Assembly: GCA_964496035.1 (NCBI GenBank)
Contig: CAZBXI010000042.1
Location: forward strand, 1-12,580
Direction of reading: 5' to 3'
Length of the DNA stretch: 12,580 nucleotides
Origin: EX4484-217-1 sp964496035
GTDB lineage: Archaea > Thermoproteota > Thermoprotei_A > EX4484-217-1
Shown here: positions 1 to 7,715 of the stretch, in pieces
How the letters are laid out: every line of letters starts with the position of its first letter
How positions within the stretch are numbered: position 1 is the stretch's first letter
Translations under genes and position numbers: made by a program
The notes under the pieces: model-generated
Databases searched by the model: none
What the model saw: the letters and a program-made list of their open reading frames with translations, nothing else
Told to the model about the DNA's origin: nothing

Positions 1-5
1 GGTGA
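1..5 (+). promoter_or_regulatory. Shine-Dalgarno GGTGA deciding the gcvPB start
   Basis: GGTGA, complementary to the archaeal 16S rRNA 3' end, lies 7 nt before ATG at 13 and supports that start over the in-frame TTG at 7. Confidence 0.6.
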
Positions 6-12
6 ATTGTGT

Positions 13-1584
13 ATGGTCTTTCGTCAAGCTAAATGGGATGAACCCTTAATATATGAGCTAGGAGCACCTGGGAGAATAGGGTTCCTAGTTCCAGAAGTCG
101 AAGAGGAAATTAAGAAGGAAGTTGGAGAAATAAAAGTTCCAGACAAGATTAAGAGAAGCGAACCCCCAGCACTACCGGAAATATCTGAAGTTGAAGTTGT
201 CAGGCACTTCGTAGACTTATCACAAATGGCTTACGGCATTGACAACGGTCCGGTACCTTTAGGTTCATGTACTATGAAATACAATCCTAAGATAGCTTTC
301 GAAGTAGCTAACGACCCAAGAGTAGCTTACCTACACCCACTACAGGATGAAAGAACTGTTCAGGGATTGCTTGAAGCACTATATCACTTACAGAAATGGT
401 TAGCAAACATTGTTGGCATGGATGCTTGTACGCTAAACCCTGCAGCAGGAGCTCACGGAGAACTTACCGGTGTACTTCTAATTAGGAAGTATCATGAACT
501 CAAAGGTCAACTAGACAAAAAGACCGAAATAATAATACCCGACTCAGCCCACGGCACTAACCCAGCAAGCGCCGCTATGGCAGGCTTCAGAGTTATTACT
601 GTAAGATCCGATGCAGACGGTAACGTAGACATAGAAGCTTTGAAAGCAGCTGTTTCTGAGAAAACAGCAGGTCTAATGTTAACAAACCCAAGCACTCTAG
701 GACTGTTCGAAGAACACATCTTAGAAATAGCTGAAATACTTCACGAAGTAGACGCACTACTGTACTACGATGGTGCAAACCTAAACGGTATAATGGGCTA
801 TGCTAGACCAGGAGATATGGGATTCGACATTGCCCACATAAACATACATAAGACATTCGGATCACCACACGGCGGAGGAGGACCTGGAGCAGGACCAATA
901 TGTATCAAGGAGAGAGACGTATTACCAGAGAAAGGTGTTAAATTATCAGACCTACTGCCAGGATTCATTGTTAAATACGATGAGAAAACTGGAAGATACT
1001 ACTTAAAGTATCCAGGACCATACTCTATAGGTATGGTTAAAGCATTCTTCGGAAACGTAGTACCACTACTCTGGGGATTCACATACATACTAAGCCTTGG
1101 ACCACAAGGATTAAAGGAGGTAACAGAGCAAGCAGTACTAAACACCAACTACTTCACGAAACTACTTAAAGGAACTAAAGGATACGACCTACCATACGGA
1201 CCCGAAAGATTTAGGAAACACGAAGTAGTATTTAGCGCAGAACCAATGGCACACGATGTAGGGGTTACAGCAGAAGACGTTGCTAAAGGACTATTAGATG
1301 CAGGATTCTACGCGCCAACAATATACTTCCCACTAATAGTACATGAAGCACTAATGATAGAGTTCACGGACACAGAAACTAAAGAGAACCTAGAAAGATA
1401 TGCTGCAAGAATGAAGGAAATAGCTGAAATAGCATACAAGAGCCCGAAGGAGCCCAAGAAGTGGCCAGTAAACACGGCTAAAGGCAGAATAGACACCGTT
1501 AAAGCAAGCCACCCAAAGACAGTAACACCAACATGGAGAGTACATGTACTAAGAAAAACAGGCAAACTAAAAGTACTCAAGTAG
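13..1584 (+). CDS. gcvPB: Glycine dehydrogenase (decarboxylating), subunit 2
   Basis: PLP-dependent P-protein beta subunit of the glycine cleavage system. With subunit 1 (GcvPA) it decarboxylates glycine and passes the aminomethyl group to the lipoyl H-protein in the cytoplasm. The sequence shows the N-terminal FRQAKWDEPLIYEL block, GSCTMKYNP, NPAAGAHGE, DSAHGTNPASA and the PLP-lysine block NIHKTFGSPHGGGGPG (Lys at about residue 280). At 523 residues it has the length of the split archaeal/bacterial subunit; the fused enzyme is about twice as long. I chose ATG at 13 over TTG at 7 because GGTGA at 1-5 sits at normal Shine-Dalgarno distance and homologues start close to FRQA. The ribosome site at the window edge suggests an upstream partner, probably gcvPA, just outside (inference). 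The frame is intact. Very confident in the family. Confidence 0.96.
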   Translation: MVFRQAKWDEPLIYELGAPGRIGFLVPEVEEEIKKEVGEIKVPDKIKRSEPPALPEISEVEVVRHFVDLSQMAYGIDNGPVPLGSCTMKYNPKIAFEVANDPRVAYLHPLQDERTVQGLLEALYHLQKWLANIVGMDACTLNPAAGAHGELTGVLLIRKYHELKGQLDKKTEIIIPDSAHGTNPASAAMAGFRVITVRSDADGNVDIEALKAAVSEKTAGLMLTNPSTLGLFEEHILEIAEILHEVDALLYYDGANLNGIMGYARPGDMGFDIAHINIHKTFGSPHGGGGPGAGPICIKERDVLPEKGVKLSDLLPGFIVKYDEKTGRYYLKYPGPYSIGMVKAFFGNVVPLLWGFTYILSLGPQGLKEVTEQAVLNTNYFTKLLKGTKGYDLPYGPERFRKHEVVFSAEPMAHDVGVTAEDVAKGLLDAGFYAPTIYFPLIVHEALMIEFTDTETKENLERYAARMKEIAEIAYKSPKEPKKWPVNTAKGRIDTVKASHPKTVTPTWRVHVLRKTGKLKVLK

Positions 1585-1602
1585 AGCATTTTCTTTGAGA
1601 TA

Positions 1603-1616
1603 AAAACTTATTTTTT
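1603..1616 (+). promoter_or_regulatory. TATA-like element / T-run before the C/D sRNA
   Basis: AAAACTTATTTTTT lies about 26 bp before the expected 5' end of the sRNA (about 1636), the right distance for an archaeal TATA box. The T-run 1611-1616 could also end the gcvPB transcript. Placement is by spacing only. Confidence 0.4.
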
Positions 1617-1635
1617 ACTAAAATAATTATTCTTC

Positions 1636-1711
1636 TCGAGCAATGAAGAAAGTCATGCCAGCTGAGACTACAGACTTTATGATGAACGCTACCCTGGGGT
1701 AGCTGAGCTGC
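1636..1711 (+). ncRNA. Box C/D guide sRNA
   Basis: The four boxes occur in the right order: C-like ATGAAGA (1643-1649), D' CTGA (1662-1665), C' ATGATGA (1679-1685), D CTGA (1703-1706). The ends pair AGC (1639-1641) with GCT (1707-1709). Inside them a full kink-turn forms: bulge AAT (1642-1644), G1645-A1706 and A1646-G1705 sheared pairs, then A1647-T1704 and G1648-C1703. The A in box C, where U is usual, is therefore matched by pairing. The D' guide is 12 nt, the archaeal norm. The D guide is 17 nt and its part GCTACCCTGGGGTAGC is self-complementary. Such RNAs direct Nop5/fibrillarin/L7Ae 2'-O-methylation. It fills the gap between two converging genes. Confidence 0.72.
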
Positions 1712-1718
1712 CTCCCTG

Positions 1719-3659
1719 CTAAGCAATAGTTTCTCTTCTTTTTAACGAATAACCTACCAAAATTCCTCCAATAAACGAGGCCAATATGGGAAGGACTTTG
1801 ACAATAATATTGCTTAGTTCCTGTTCTTTTAAGGGAGCTGGCGTTTTCCCCGGAGATGAAGGTATGGTGGGTGATGCTGTTCTTATACTAACATTTCCTG
1901 GGCTCTCAATAGTACCTACAATACCTAGTACTTTAGCATGTAGTGAGGAAAGCTCGTAGAAGTATATTTTATCAAACATATTTTCCTGTTCCTGAGCGAA
2001 CTCGTAGTACCCTAGGGCCAGTAATGGTTCTGTATCTAAGCTTAAAGCGTGTTTCAAAGATTTTTCAGCAACACTTCTAACGGACTCAAGTTGCTTCTCA
2101 ATGTTCACCGTGAAATACTTGTGAATGCTTGTAGTTGCTTCAGCAATAGCTGATAAGCTTAATCCAAGACTACCATAGTAGTCTCCCATATTACTCATTT
2201 CTTCTGCTTCTTCAAGATCCTTGACAGCTTTACTAAGTAATTCCTCTGAAACCACACCGATATCTTTTAATAATGAGCTAGCATAAGCTACTACGCTGTT
2301 AGCTTCATATAGAAACAAAGCTGAAATATGTTGTATAACTACTTCAGACGGTGCTTCTCTACCCCCTAGACCAAGTGCTTGTATCCAAAGCTCTGCTGTT
2401 TTAGCTCTCCACTTAGCATATACTAGGCTGAATATGGTATCCTCATATTTTCCTTGAGAATACATTTCAGCAGCTTGTTCAAGAGACTTCTTAGCTAAAT
2501 ATATTCTATACCTTGAAGCTATAAGAACCTCAACATCACTTAGCTTTGTAGGCTTTACAGCGTAAACTTTAGAACTAATATCGTTTATCGTGGAGTTTAC
2601 TTCACTAAGAAATTCCTGAATAACGCCTTCTCCTCTCTCATAATATTCTTGGAGCTTGTAAGCGAAATCTACGAGGTAAACTGCTTGGAAAAGCATACTA
2701 GTAGCCGAATAAAGTTTTCCTTCACCACTAAGTTTTAGTGCACTACGGTATCTAGCATCAGCCTCTCGAAGAACATCGGCAATAACCCCACTAGCCTCCT
2801 TAATTCTCGACTTAATGTTTTCATAGGCGTTCTTAAACTCAGTTATCTGCTTCGTTAGAAGAGATTTTGAATGATCAGAGAGTTTTAATTCAATATCCTC
2901 TAAAGGTTTCTCCGCAATTTCCATGTTCAACAAGTACTTAGCTGCTTCAATAATATTTGAAACCTCAATAACGGTAACGCCTAATTTCCTGCCATATTCT
3001 ACAAGATCTATTTTCACCGGTTTAACGGTTCTTATTATGAAAGGCCCTATTCTTCTACGCTCTACAATATTCTCCTGAACTACACTTTGACCTACGGGTA
3101 CAAGGAAAATCTTCATACCTACACTAGCCGCTGCCTCTAGTTTCTCCTTAACACCTCCAACAGGCCCTATAGTTCCATCAGGGTTAATCATTCCAGTTAT
3201 CATCACAGAGCCGTTTACAGGGTATCCGCTAATAGCTGACATTATTGCTAAGGTTAATGCTGCACCAGCGCTTGGGCCACCAATAATTATCGATGGGCTT
3301 TCAACCGAAACGTAATAGTCCATTGTCAACGGGTTTTCTCCGAGAACGGTAGAAGCTATAATTGCGGCTGTTCTAGCTGATGCCTGCATATCTATTTCGG
3401 TAAGCGGTGTAGCTGAAATATACACCTTACCTGATCCGGGTTTTACAATAGTTACAGTGATGTTAGAAATAACTCCTTTCAACCCTTCTTCCGTTTGTGA
3501 AACAGCTGGGACAAGTATGGAAACAGTACGTTTAAACACATCATGCGAAGTAGTTGAAGATATAGGATAAGCTAATAATACTACATGAAGTACTATGGTT
3601 AAGCAGATAAGCGTAACTATAGTTGTTCTTAGCCGCATTGCTAACCACCGCATAGACAT
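1719..3659 (-). CDS. Membrane-anchored Lon-type (S16-like) serine protease, COG1750-like
   Basis: Predicted extracytoplasmic protease with a Lon-like Ser-Lys dyad. Numbered from ATG at 3659, the N-terminus is a basic signal anchor (residues about 1-32). The protease domain follows, with GGPSAGAAL (Ser about 130) and GGVKEKLEAA (Lys about 171). Their 41-residue spacing is close to the 43 of E. coli Lon Ser679/Lys722. No AAA+ ATPase is present. Residues about 240-590 look helical and charged, and a last hydrophobic helix (about 619-638) ends in KRRETIA, so both ends may be anchored. This fits the predicted archaeal serine protease family COG1750 (family assignment from memory). An in-frame start at 3695 exists, but the ATGs at 3659 or 3653 leave a better signal sequence and follow the TATA-like element at 3696-3710. 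It is divergent from the threonine synthase-like gene. Its substrate is unknown. Confidence 0.8.
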   Translation of the reverse strand: MSMRWLAMRLRTTIVTLICLTIVLHVVLLAYPISSTTSHDVFKRTVSILVPAVSQTEEGLKGVISNITVTIVKPGSGKVYISATPLTEIDMQASARTAAIIASTVLGENPLTMDYYVSVESPSIIIGGPSAGAALTLAIMSAISGYPVNGSVMITGMINPDGTIGPVGGVKEKLEAAASVGMKIFLVPVGQSVVQENIVERRRIGPFIIRTVKPVKIDLVEYGRKLGVTVIEVSNIIEAAKYLLNMEIAEKPLEDIELKLSDHSKSLLTKQITEFKNAYENIKSRIKEASGVIADVLREADARYRSALKLSGEGKLYSATSMLFQAVYLVDFAYKLQEYYERGEGVIQEFLSEVNSTINDISSKVYAVKPTKLSDVEVLIASRYRIYLAKKSLEQAAEMYSQGKYEDTIFSLVYAKWRAKTAELWIQALGLGGREAPSEVVIQHISALFLYEANSVVAYASSLLKDIGVVSEELLSKAVKDLEEAEEMSNMGDYYGSLGLSLSAIAEATTSIHKYFTVNIEKQLESVRSVAEKSLKHALSLDTEPLLALGYYEFAQEQENMFDKIYFYELSSLHAKVLGIVGTIESPGNVSIRTASPTIPSSPGKTPAPLKEQELSNIIVKVLPILASFIGGILVGYSLKRRETIA

Positions 3660-3695
3660 TACGTATATTAGCTCAGTGTCAGTAAATGAACACAA

Positions 3696-3710
3696 CCTAA
3701 AAAACTAAAC
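3696..3710. promoter_or_regulatory. AT-rich core of a divergent promoter
   Basis: CCTAAAAAACTAAAC lies between the protease and threonine synthase-like genes. Read either way it sits at archaeal TATA distance: plus transcripts would start near 3729 (25-nt leader to TTG 3754) and minus transcripts near 3677 (18-nt leader to ATG 3659). Inferred from spacing. Confidence 0.4.
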
Positions 3711-3753
3711 GGTTATATTGGGAATAATAAAGCGGAAAATATGGGTGGCTATT

Positions 3754-4887
3754 TTGAAGTACATTATTCAATGCAGCAAATGTGGCTCTGTAATAGACTT
3801 TAAGGAGTGGATATGGAGACATAGTTGTGGAGGAACACTAAATATAATATTTGAGAACCTAGAAAACTTAGACTTCCAAAAAATATTGAAGAAAGAATAT
3901 AGGGATATGAGGCGATATGAGGCCCTTTTACCCGTATGCTCCACGTATTTTCCAGAGATAACTGTTGGCGGTACACCGCTGGTTAAGAAGTTTTTAGGAG
4001 CTAAGGTTTACATGAAAATGGATTACCTTAATCCTTCAGGTTCTTTTAAGGATAGAGGAGCTTATGTAACAGTAGCTAAGATTAAAGAGTTGGGGATTAA
4101 GGAAATTGTGGAAGATTCTTCAGGAAACGCTGGTATATCCTTCTCCCTTATATGTAAAGTATCGGGAATAAGGGCTAACATTTACGTGCCTAAAAAGGCT
4201 CCTACAGGTAAAAAGAATTTCCTAAGGCTTTTAGGAGCAAACGTAATAGAAGTTGATGGGCCAAGAGAGAAAGTTAACAGAGAAGCCTTAAAGGCTGCTG
4301 AAGAAGGAAAAGGGGTTTATGTAGGACATTGGTGGAATCCCTTCTTTATAGAAGGATTAAAGACAATAGCTTATGAGTTATGGGAGCAAATAGGTGGAAA
4401 TATCGACTACGTATTTACGCCCGTTGGTAGTGGAGGGTTGTTTCTCGGAGTTTTTAAGGGTTTTCTAGAGTTGAAGGAAATGAATATGCTAACTAATATG
4501 CCTAAGCTTGTAGCTGTTCAAGCAGAAGGTTACTGTAGTTTATGTGAGAAATTAGGCTTAGAAATGGAAGGCGAAAAACGCTCTAAGATAGCTGACGGGA
4601 TTATGATAAAGAAGCCTCCTAGGTTAAACGAAATACTAAACGCTTTAAATGTAAGCAAAGGCTTATGTGCAGTTGTTTCCGATAACGAAACAATTTCAGC
4701 TCTTAAAGAACTCATAAACATGGGATTTATAGTTGAACCAACATCAGCAACAGTTTATGCTGCCTTCAAGAAAGCAGTACGTGAAAAAATAATAGATAGG
4801 GATGATACAGCAGTTCTCATATTGACAGGCTCTGGTTTGAAAGTCTTAAATGTACTGAATTCTCTTATATTTTGTTCGAATCCTTAG
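3754..4887 (+). CDS. Threonine synthase-like PLP enzyme
   Basis: Fold type II PLP enzyme, most like threonine synthase (O-phosphohomoserine to threonine plus phosphate). Numbered from TTG at 3754, the N-terminus has a partial zinc-ribbon pattern (C7xxC10, H23, C25) seen in many archaeal threonine synthases. Then come NPSGSFKDRGA with the PLP lysine at about 99, the SSGNAG phosphate/substrate loop (about 122-127), the PVGSGG PLP-phosphate loop in the middle, and GFIVEPTSATVYAAFKKA near the end. I place the start at TTG 3754 because GGTGG at 3743-3747 is at ribosome-site distance and MKYIIQCSKCG is a usual beginning; an in-frame TTG at 3718 would add 12 residues. SSGNAG, where SGNAA is common, leaves room for a related lyase or cysteate synthase-like role. 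No thr genes are adjacent, so the exact substrate stays open. Confidence 0.75.
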   Translation: MKYIIQCSKCGSVIDFKEWIWRHSCGGTLNIIFENLENLDFQKILKKEYRDMRRYEALLPVCSTYFPEITVGGTPLVKKFLGAKVYMKMDYLNPSGSFKDRGAYVTVAKIKELGIKEIVEDSSGNAGISFSLICKVSGIRANIYVPKKAPTGKKNFLRLLGANVIEVDGPREKVNREALKAAEEGKGVYVGHWWNPFFIEGLKTIAYELWEQIGGNIDYVFTPVGSGGLFLGVFKGFLELKEMNMLTNMPKLVAVQAEGYCSLCEKLGLEMEGEKRSKIADGIMIKKPPRLNEILNALNVSKGLCAVVSDNETISALKELINMGFIVEPTSATVYAAFKKAVREKIIDRDDTAVLILTGSGLKVLNVLNSLIFCSNP

Positions 4888-4900
4888 TTTTAAAATACTT
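4888..4900 (+). promoter_or_regulatory. TATA-box region of the surface protein gene
   Basis: TTTTAAAATACTT begins directly after the threonine synthase-like stop codon. A start of transcription near 4919 would leave a short leader holding GAGATGA (4920-4926), one mismatch from GAGGTGA, before ATG 4933. The gene may therefore be transcribed independently. Confidence 0.45.
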
Positions 4901-4932
4901 AGGTAAGATAAGTTTCTCAGAGATGACAGTCT

Positions 4933-6018
4933 ATGAGGAAAATGGTTGCAAGTATTGCGTTATTCATTATTCTTATTGTAGCTACTACGTCAGTGTTAAG
5001 TATTAGGGCATGCATAAGTCCATACGATTACTATGCTTACGAAATACTGATGAACAAACCGGGGATAAGTTTCAATATTGAGAAGCTTAGACAGTTATGT
5101 GTAGAAGTTGGCGGTAAATACATTAAACCAAGCATTACCGATAGTAGGGTCTTCATTATTATTTACCCTGTGAACTTGAAAGAACTGAATTTAGGGGAGG
5201 GATTAGCATATAGTATTAGGTTTCAAGTAAATCCGAAACTTATTGACAAAAAAGTGTTCATAGCCACTTACCTCATTAAATACCCTGAACTTCCAAGAGA
5301 GAGCATAATAACTGATGTTAATGAATTATTTATAGTGAAAAGGAAGTACACCATAGAAGATAATAAGTTTACAGAAGTAGCGGAAATAACGGTAATTAAC
5401 ATTAATCCTAAGGTTTCCCTAGCAGAATTCATTGAAGATTCTTTGAATAAGATAAGTTCTAAGTTTAACATACCTGTAGAGTACATTAAAGTAAGTGATG
5501 CACGTGAAACACCTGTAAGAGCTATTGATGTAGAAACTGAAATACTTTGGAGCGAAGTAGTATTTAGAGAGCTAATCTACCTTAGCGAAGAAGGTGTTAT
5601 TGAAGGATTAGAACAAAGCGATATCGAAACATTATCTGAAATGGCGAAACCGGGTCTTGCCGGTTGGAACTCTAGAATAGTTTATCAAGAAACTTGGAAA
5701 CCATACTATGAAACGTCAAACCCATTATTGATTAAGACTCTGTGCGGGCCAAGAGAACTGGAATACGTAGCATACTTAGAGAAACAAGCAACTACTTACT
5801 TACCCCCAATGCCGCCCACTCCTACGCCAACTCCATCGCCAACAGCTATGCCTGCGACATATAGTTCTAGCGGTGTTGCTGGTGTACAAAGGGAAATGTA
5901 TGGTGAGACAGGCAGGGTAGAGCTGATAACACCAGCCTTCATCGTTGCGCAAACCGTTATAGGAGGTCTTATAGCAGCTCTGATAGTATGGTTTATACTT
6001 AAGCGATTAACAATATAA
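4933..6018 (+). CDS. Secreted, membrane-anchored surface protein, unknown function
   Basis: I do not recognise a catalytic family. The 361-residue product begins with a clear signal peptide (MRKMVASIALFIILIVATTS, cleavage probably before about residue 27). A mixed alpha/beta ectodomain follows (about 30-285) with three cysteines (27, 56, 271). Then comes a Pro/Thr/Ser stalk (about 291-308, PPTPTPTPSPT), typical of an O-glycosylated or extended linker. The C-terminus is a single hydrophobic helix (about 334-356) followed by KR, so the body should face outside with a short cytoplasmic tail. A TATA box at 4888-4900 and GAGATGA (4920-4926) support ATG 4933. The gene 47 bp downstream encodes a membrane-linked winged-helix protein, so the pair may be co-transcribed; a sensing link is only an inference. 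Confidence 0.72.
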   Translation: MRKMVASIALFIILIVATTSVLSIRACISPYDYYAYEILMNKPGISFNIEKLRQLCVEVGGKYIKPSITDSRVFIIIYPVNLKELNLGEGLAYSIRFQVNPKLIDKKVFIATYLIKYPELPRESIITDVNELFIVKRKYTIEDNKFTEVAEITVININPKVSLAEFIEDSLNKISSKFNIPVEYIKVSDARETPVRAIDVETEILWSEVVFRELIYLSEEGVIEGLEQSDIETLSEMAKPGLAGWNSRIVYQETWKPYYETSNPLLIKTLCGPRELEYVAYLEKQATTYLPPMPPTPTPTPSPTAMPATYSSSGVAGVQREMYGETGRVELITPAFIVAQTVIGGLIAALIVWFILKRLTI

Positions 6019-6054
6019 CGTGTGAATGTGCAGTCTAAGCCCGCATAACTTACC

Positions 6055-6059
6055 GGTGA
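6055..6059 (+). promoter_or_regulatory. Shine-Dalgarno GGTGA deciding a TTG start
   Basis: GGTGA lies 6 nt before TTG 6066. It supports that non-ATG start for the winged-helix membrane protein; the next in-frame ATG (6102) would cut into the DNA-binding domain. Confidence 0.6.
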
Positions 6060-6065
6060 AAGTTA

Positions 6066-6494
6066 TTGGAAAGACTTGGTGAGACGTCACTTAGAGTGTA
6101 CATGCTACTTCTCGAAGAGGGTAGAGCTTTAGGTGTTAGAGAAGTTCAGAGGAAAATGGGTTTTAAAAGCCCATCTACTGCAAAATACCATTTAGATAGA
6201 CTTGTTGAATTCGGGTTAGCTGTAAAAACAAGAGACGGTCTCTATAAGGCTTCCGAACATTCATCCAAACCTCCTATACTCTATGCTTATACTACACTTT
6301 TCGGAATGCTTATCCCTAGACTCATACCATATGCTGTATTCTTCACCGTATCAACAATATTATACATTGTTCTAAGCGGGGAACGTTTAAACATTATAGT
6401 AGTGTTTTTTGGTTTACTTGCAGCCGCACTTTTCTGGATTGAAGGCTTAAGATTTACTATTCTGCTAAGAAAAATAAGGAAAATGAAGAAATAA
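6066..6494 (+). CDS. Winged-helix protein with two transmembrane helices
   Basis: Residues about 1-66 form a winged helix-turn-helix of the ArsR/MarR-like type: SLRVYMLLLEEG, then GVREVQRKMGFKSPSTAKYHLDRLVEFGL (recognition helix around SPSTAKYHLDRL) and a short wing (KTRDGLYKA). Residues about 72-130 hold two hydrophobic helices, with loop GERLN between them, ending in a very basic tail (RKIRKMKK). The protein should be a membrane-bound DNA-binding regulator with its HTH in the cytoplasm. TTG is the start, backed by GGTGA at 6055-6059. It follows the surface protein gene by 47 bp on the same strand with no obvious TATA box between, so co-transcription is likely. Winged-helix plus membrane-helix proteins are common in Archaea and mostly uncharacterised. 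Target and signal are unknown. Confidence 0.75.
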   Translation: MERLGETSLRVYMLLLEEGRALGVREVQRKMGFKSPSTAKYHLDRLVEFGLAVKTRDGLYKASEHSSKPPILYAYTTLFGMLIPRLIPYAVFFTVSTILYIVLSGERLNIIVVFFGLLAAALFWIEGLRFTILLRKIRKMKK

Positions 6495-6511
6495 GAAGAA
6501 AATATCCATAG

Positions 6512-6523
6512 TATATTTTTAAA
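6512..6523 (+). promoter_or_regulatory. TATA box of the radical SAM gene
   Basis: TATATTTTTAAA, centred near 6518, predicts a transcript start near 6544 and a leader of about 11 nt before ATG 6555. That suggests a nearly leaderless mRNA separate from the upstream pair. Confidence 0.5.
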
Positions 6524-6554
6524 CCCTAACACGTAATGGTTACATGGGAATGCA

Positions 6555-7715
6555 ATGAGGTTCATAATGTTCCTACGTAATAGAAGACCAGGCAAGTGCA
6601 GTATATGCGGTAGAGAACATGTAACGATAAGTAACAACATTGGAGTATGCGTTAACTGCTTAAGGGAAAAACCTGAGAAAGCTTTACCTATAGCTTTAAA
6701 GGCACATTATACTTTTAGGGATAAGATAGGTTTACCAAGGGAACCGCCTAGGAGCGTTAATGGCAAGCTATGTAATTATTGTGGAAACATGTGTAAGATC
6801 CCTCCAAATGGTATTGGTTTCTGCGGTATACTTTCCAGTGTAAATGGTTTCTTAAGGTTTAGGACAAATAGCTGGGAGGAAGCTGTTGGACTTTACTATC
6901 TCGATCCACACCCAACAAACTGTGTTGCTGAAAAAGTTTGCCCAGCTAATACTTCAAGAGGCTACCCTGAATACACTTTCTCTAAGGGAGTAGAATATGG
7001 TTATTACAACTTAGCAGTATTTTATGGTGGATGCAATTTTGATTGCTTGTTCTGCCAAAACTACGACCATAAAATTATGGCTGCGAAAACTAAGCCAACA
7101 ATGACTGTTGAAGAACTTTACAGAGCAGCTATGAACCCTAGGGTAACATGTATCTGCTACTTTGGAGGAGATCCGGGTCCCTTTGCAGTTCATGCTCTTT
7201 ACGTTTCCAGGAAAATATTGAAAACTGCCAAGGAGAAGGGGCTAATTAAGAGAATATGTTGGGAAACTAATGGGTACGAAAACCCGGCAATTATGAAGGA
7301 AATGACTAGGTTAAGTTTTGAAAGCGGAGGCATAGTTAAAATAGACTTTAAAGCATGGACTCCCGAAGTTTACAAAGCTCTTACAGGAGTAGATGCTTCT
7401 AAAAGGGTTAAAGAAAATGTTAAGCTTGTAGGTAAAATGTTTGATGAAAGACCCGAAATACCATTACTTGTTGTCTCCATACTTTTAGTTCCAGGGTACG
7501 TTGATGTTTACGAGGTAAGTAAGATAGGAGAATATGTTGTTTCAATAAACGAGAAAATACCTATAGTTCTGCTAGCATTTCACCCGGAACATAGACTAAA
7601 CGATCTTCCGCCAACAAGTAGAAGACATGCCGAAGAATGTCTAAGAGAACTGAAAAGAATAGGTATTAAGGAAGTTTACATTGGTAATTGGTGGCTTCTA
7701 GGAAACTATTACTAA
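6555..7715 (+). CDS. Radical SAM protein, PflA/AmmeMemoRadiSam-like, with N-terminal zinc ribbon
   Basis: Radical SAM enzyme of the pyruvate formate-lyase activase-like group. In order: a zinc ribbon (C15xxC18 ... C32xxC35); a second cysteine cluster (C73xxC76xxxC80 ... C90, the KIPPNGIGFCG block typical of COG1180/COG1313 and AmmeMemoRadiSam proteins); further cysteines at 123 and 129; the [4Fe-4S]/SAM motif C160xxxC164xxC167 in GGCNFDCLFCQNYD; GGDPGP (204-209) in place of the usual GGEP; then the rest of the TIM-barrel. The substrate is unknown. No formate-lyase, AMMECR1 or Memo gene is nearby, so the specific role cannot be read from context. ATG 6555 is favoured by the TATA box at 6512-6523, though ATG 6567 is possible. 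Its stop overlaps that of the converging gene. Confidence 0.82.
   Translation: MRFIMFLRNRRPGKCSICGREHVTISNNIGVCVNCLREKPEKALPIALKAHYTFRDKIGLPREPPRSVNGKLCNYCGNMCKIPPNGIGFCGILSSVNGFLRFRTNSWEEAVGLYYLDPHPTNCVAEKVCPANTSRGYPEYTFSKGVEYGYYNLAVFYGGCNFDCLFCQNYDHKIMAAKTKPTMTVEELYRAAMNPRVTCICYFGGDPGPFAVHALYVSRKILKTAKEKGLIKRICWETNGYENPAIMKEMTRLSFESGGIVKIDFKAWTPEVYKALTGVDASKRVKENVKLVGKMFDERPEIPLLVVSILLVPGYVDVYEVSKIGEYVVSINEKIPIVLLAFHPEHRLNDLPPTSRRHAEECLRELKRIGIKEVYIGNWWLLGNYY

Noticed and set aside
507..778. Minus-strand open frames inside gcvPB
   Set aside because: Shadows of a strongly conserved gene; no homology-like motifs and no promoter.
1308..1589. Minus-strand 93-codon frame at the gcvPB end
   Set aside because: Hydrophobic-looking only because it is the complement of gcvPB. 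No ribosome site or TATA box.
4530..4721. Minus-strand frame inside the threonine synthase-like gene
   Set aside because: Shadow of the conserved coding frame.
5803..5856. Tandem DNA repeat at the Pro/Thr codons
   Set aside because: This is the coding of the stalk (PTPTPTPSP) in the surface protein, a common low-complexity linker and not a separate repeat element.
6287..6640. Minus-strand 117-codon frame across two plus genes
   Set aside because: It spans the winged-helix gene end, the promoter and the radical SAM start; its hydrophobicity reflects the complement of the membrane helices.
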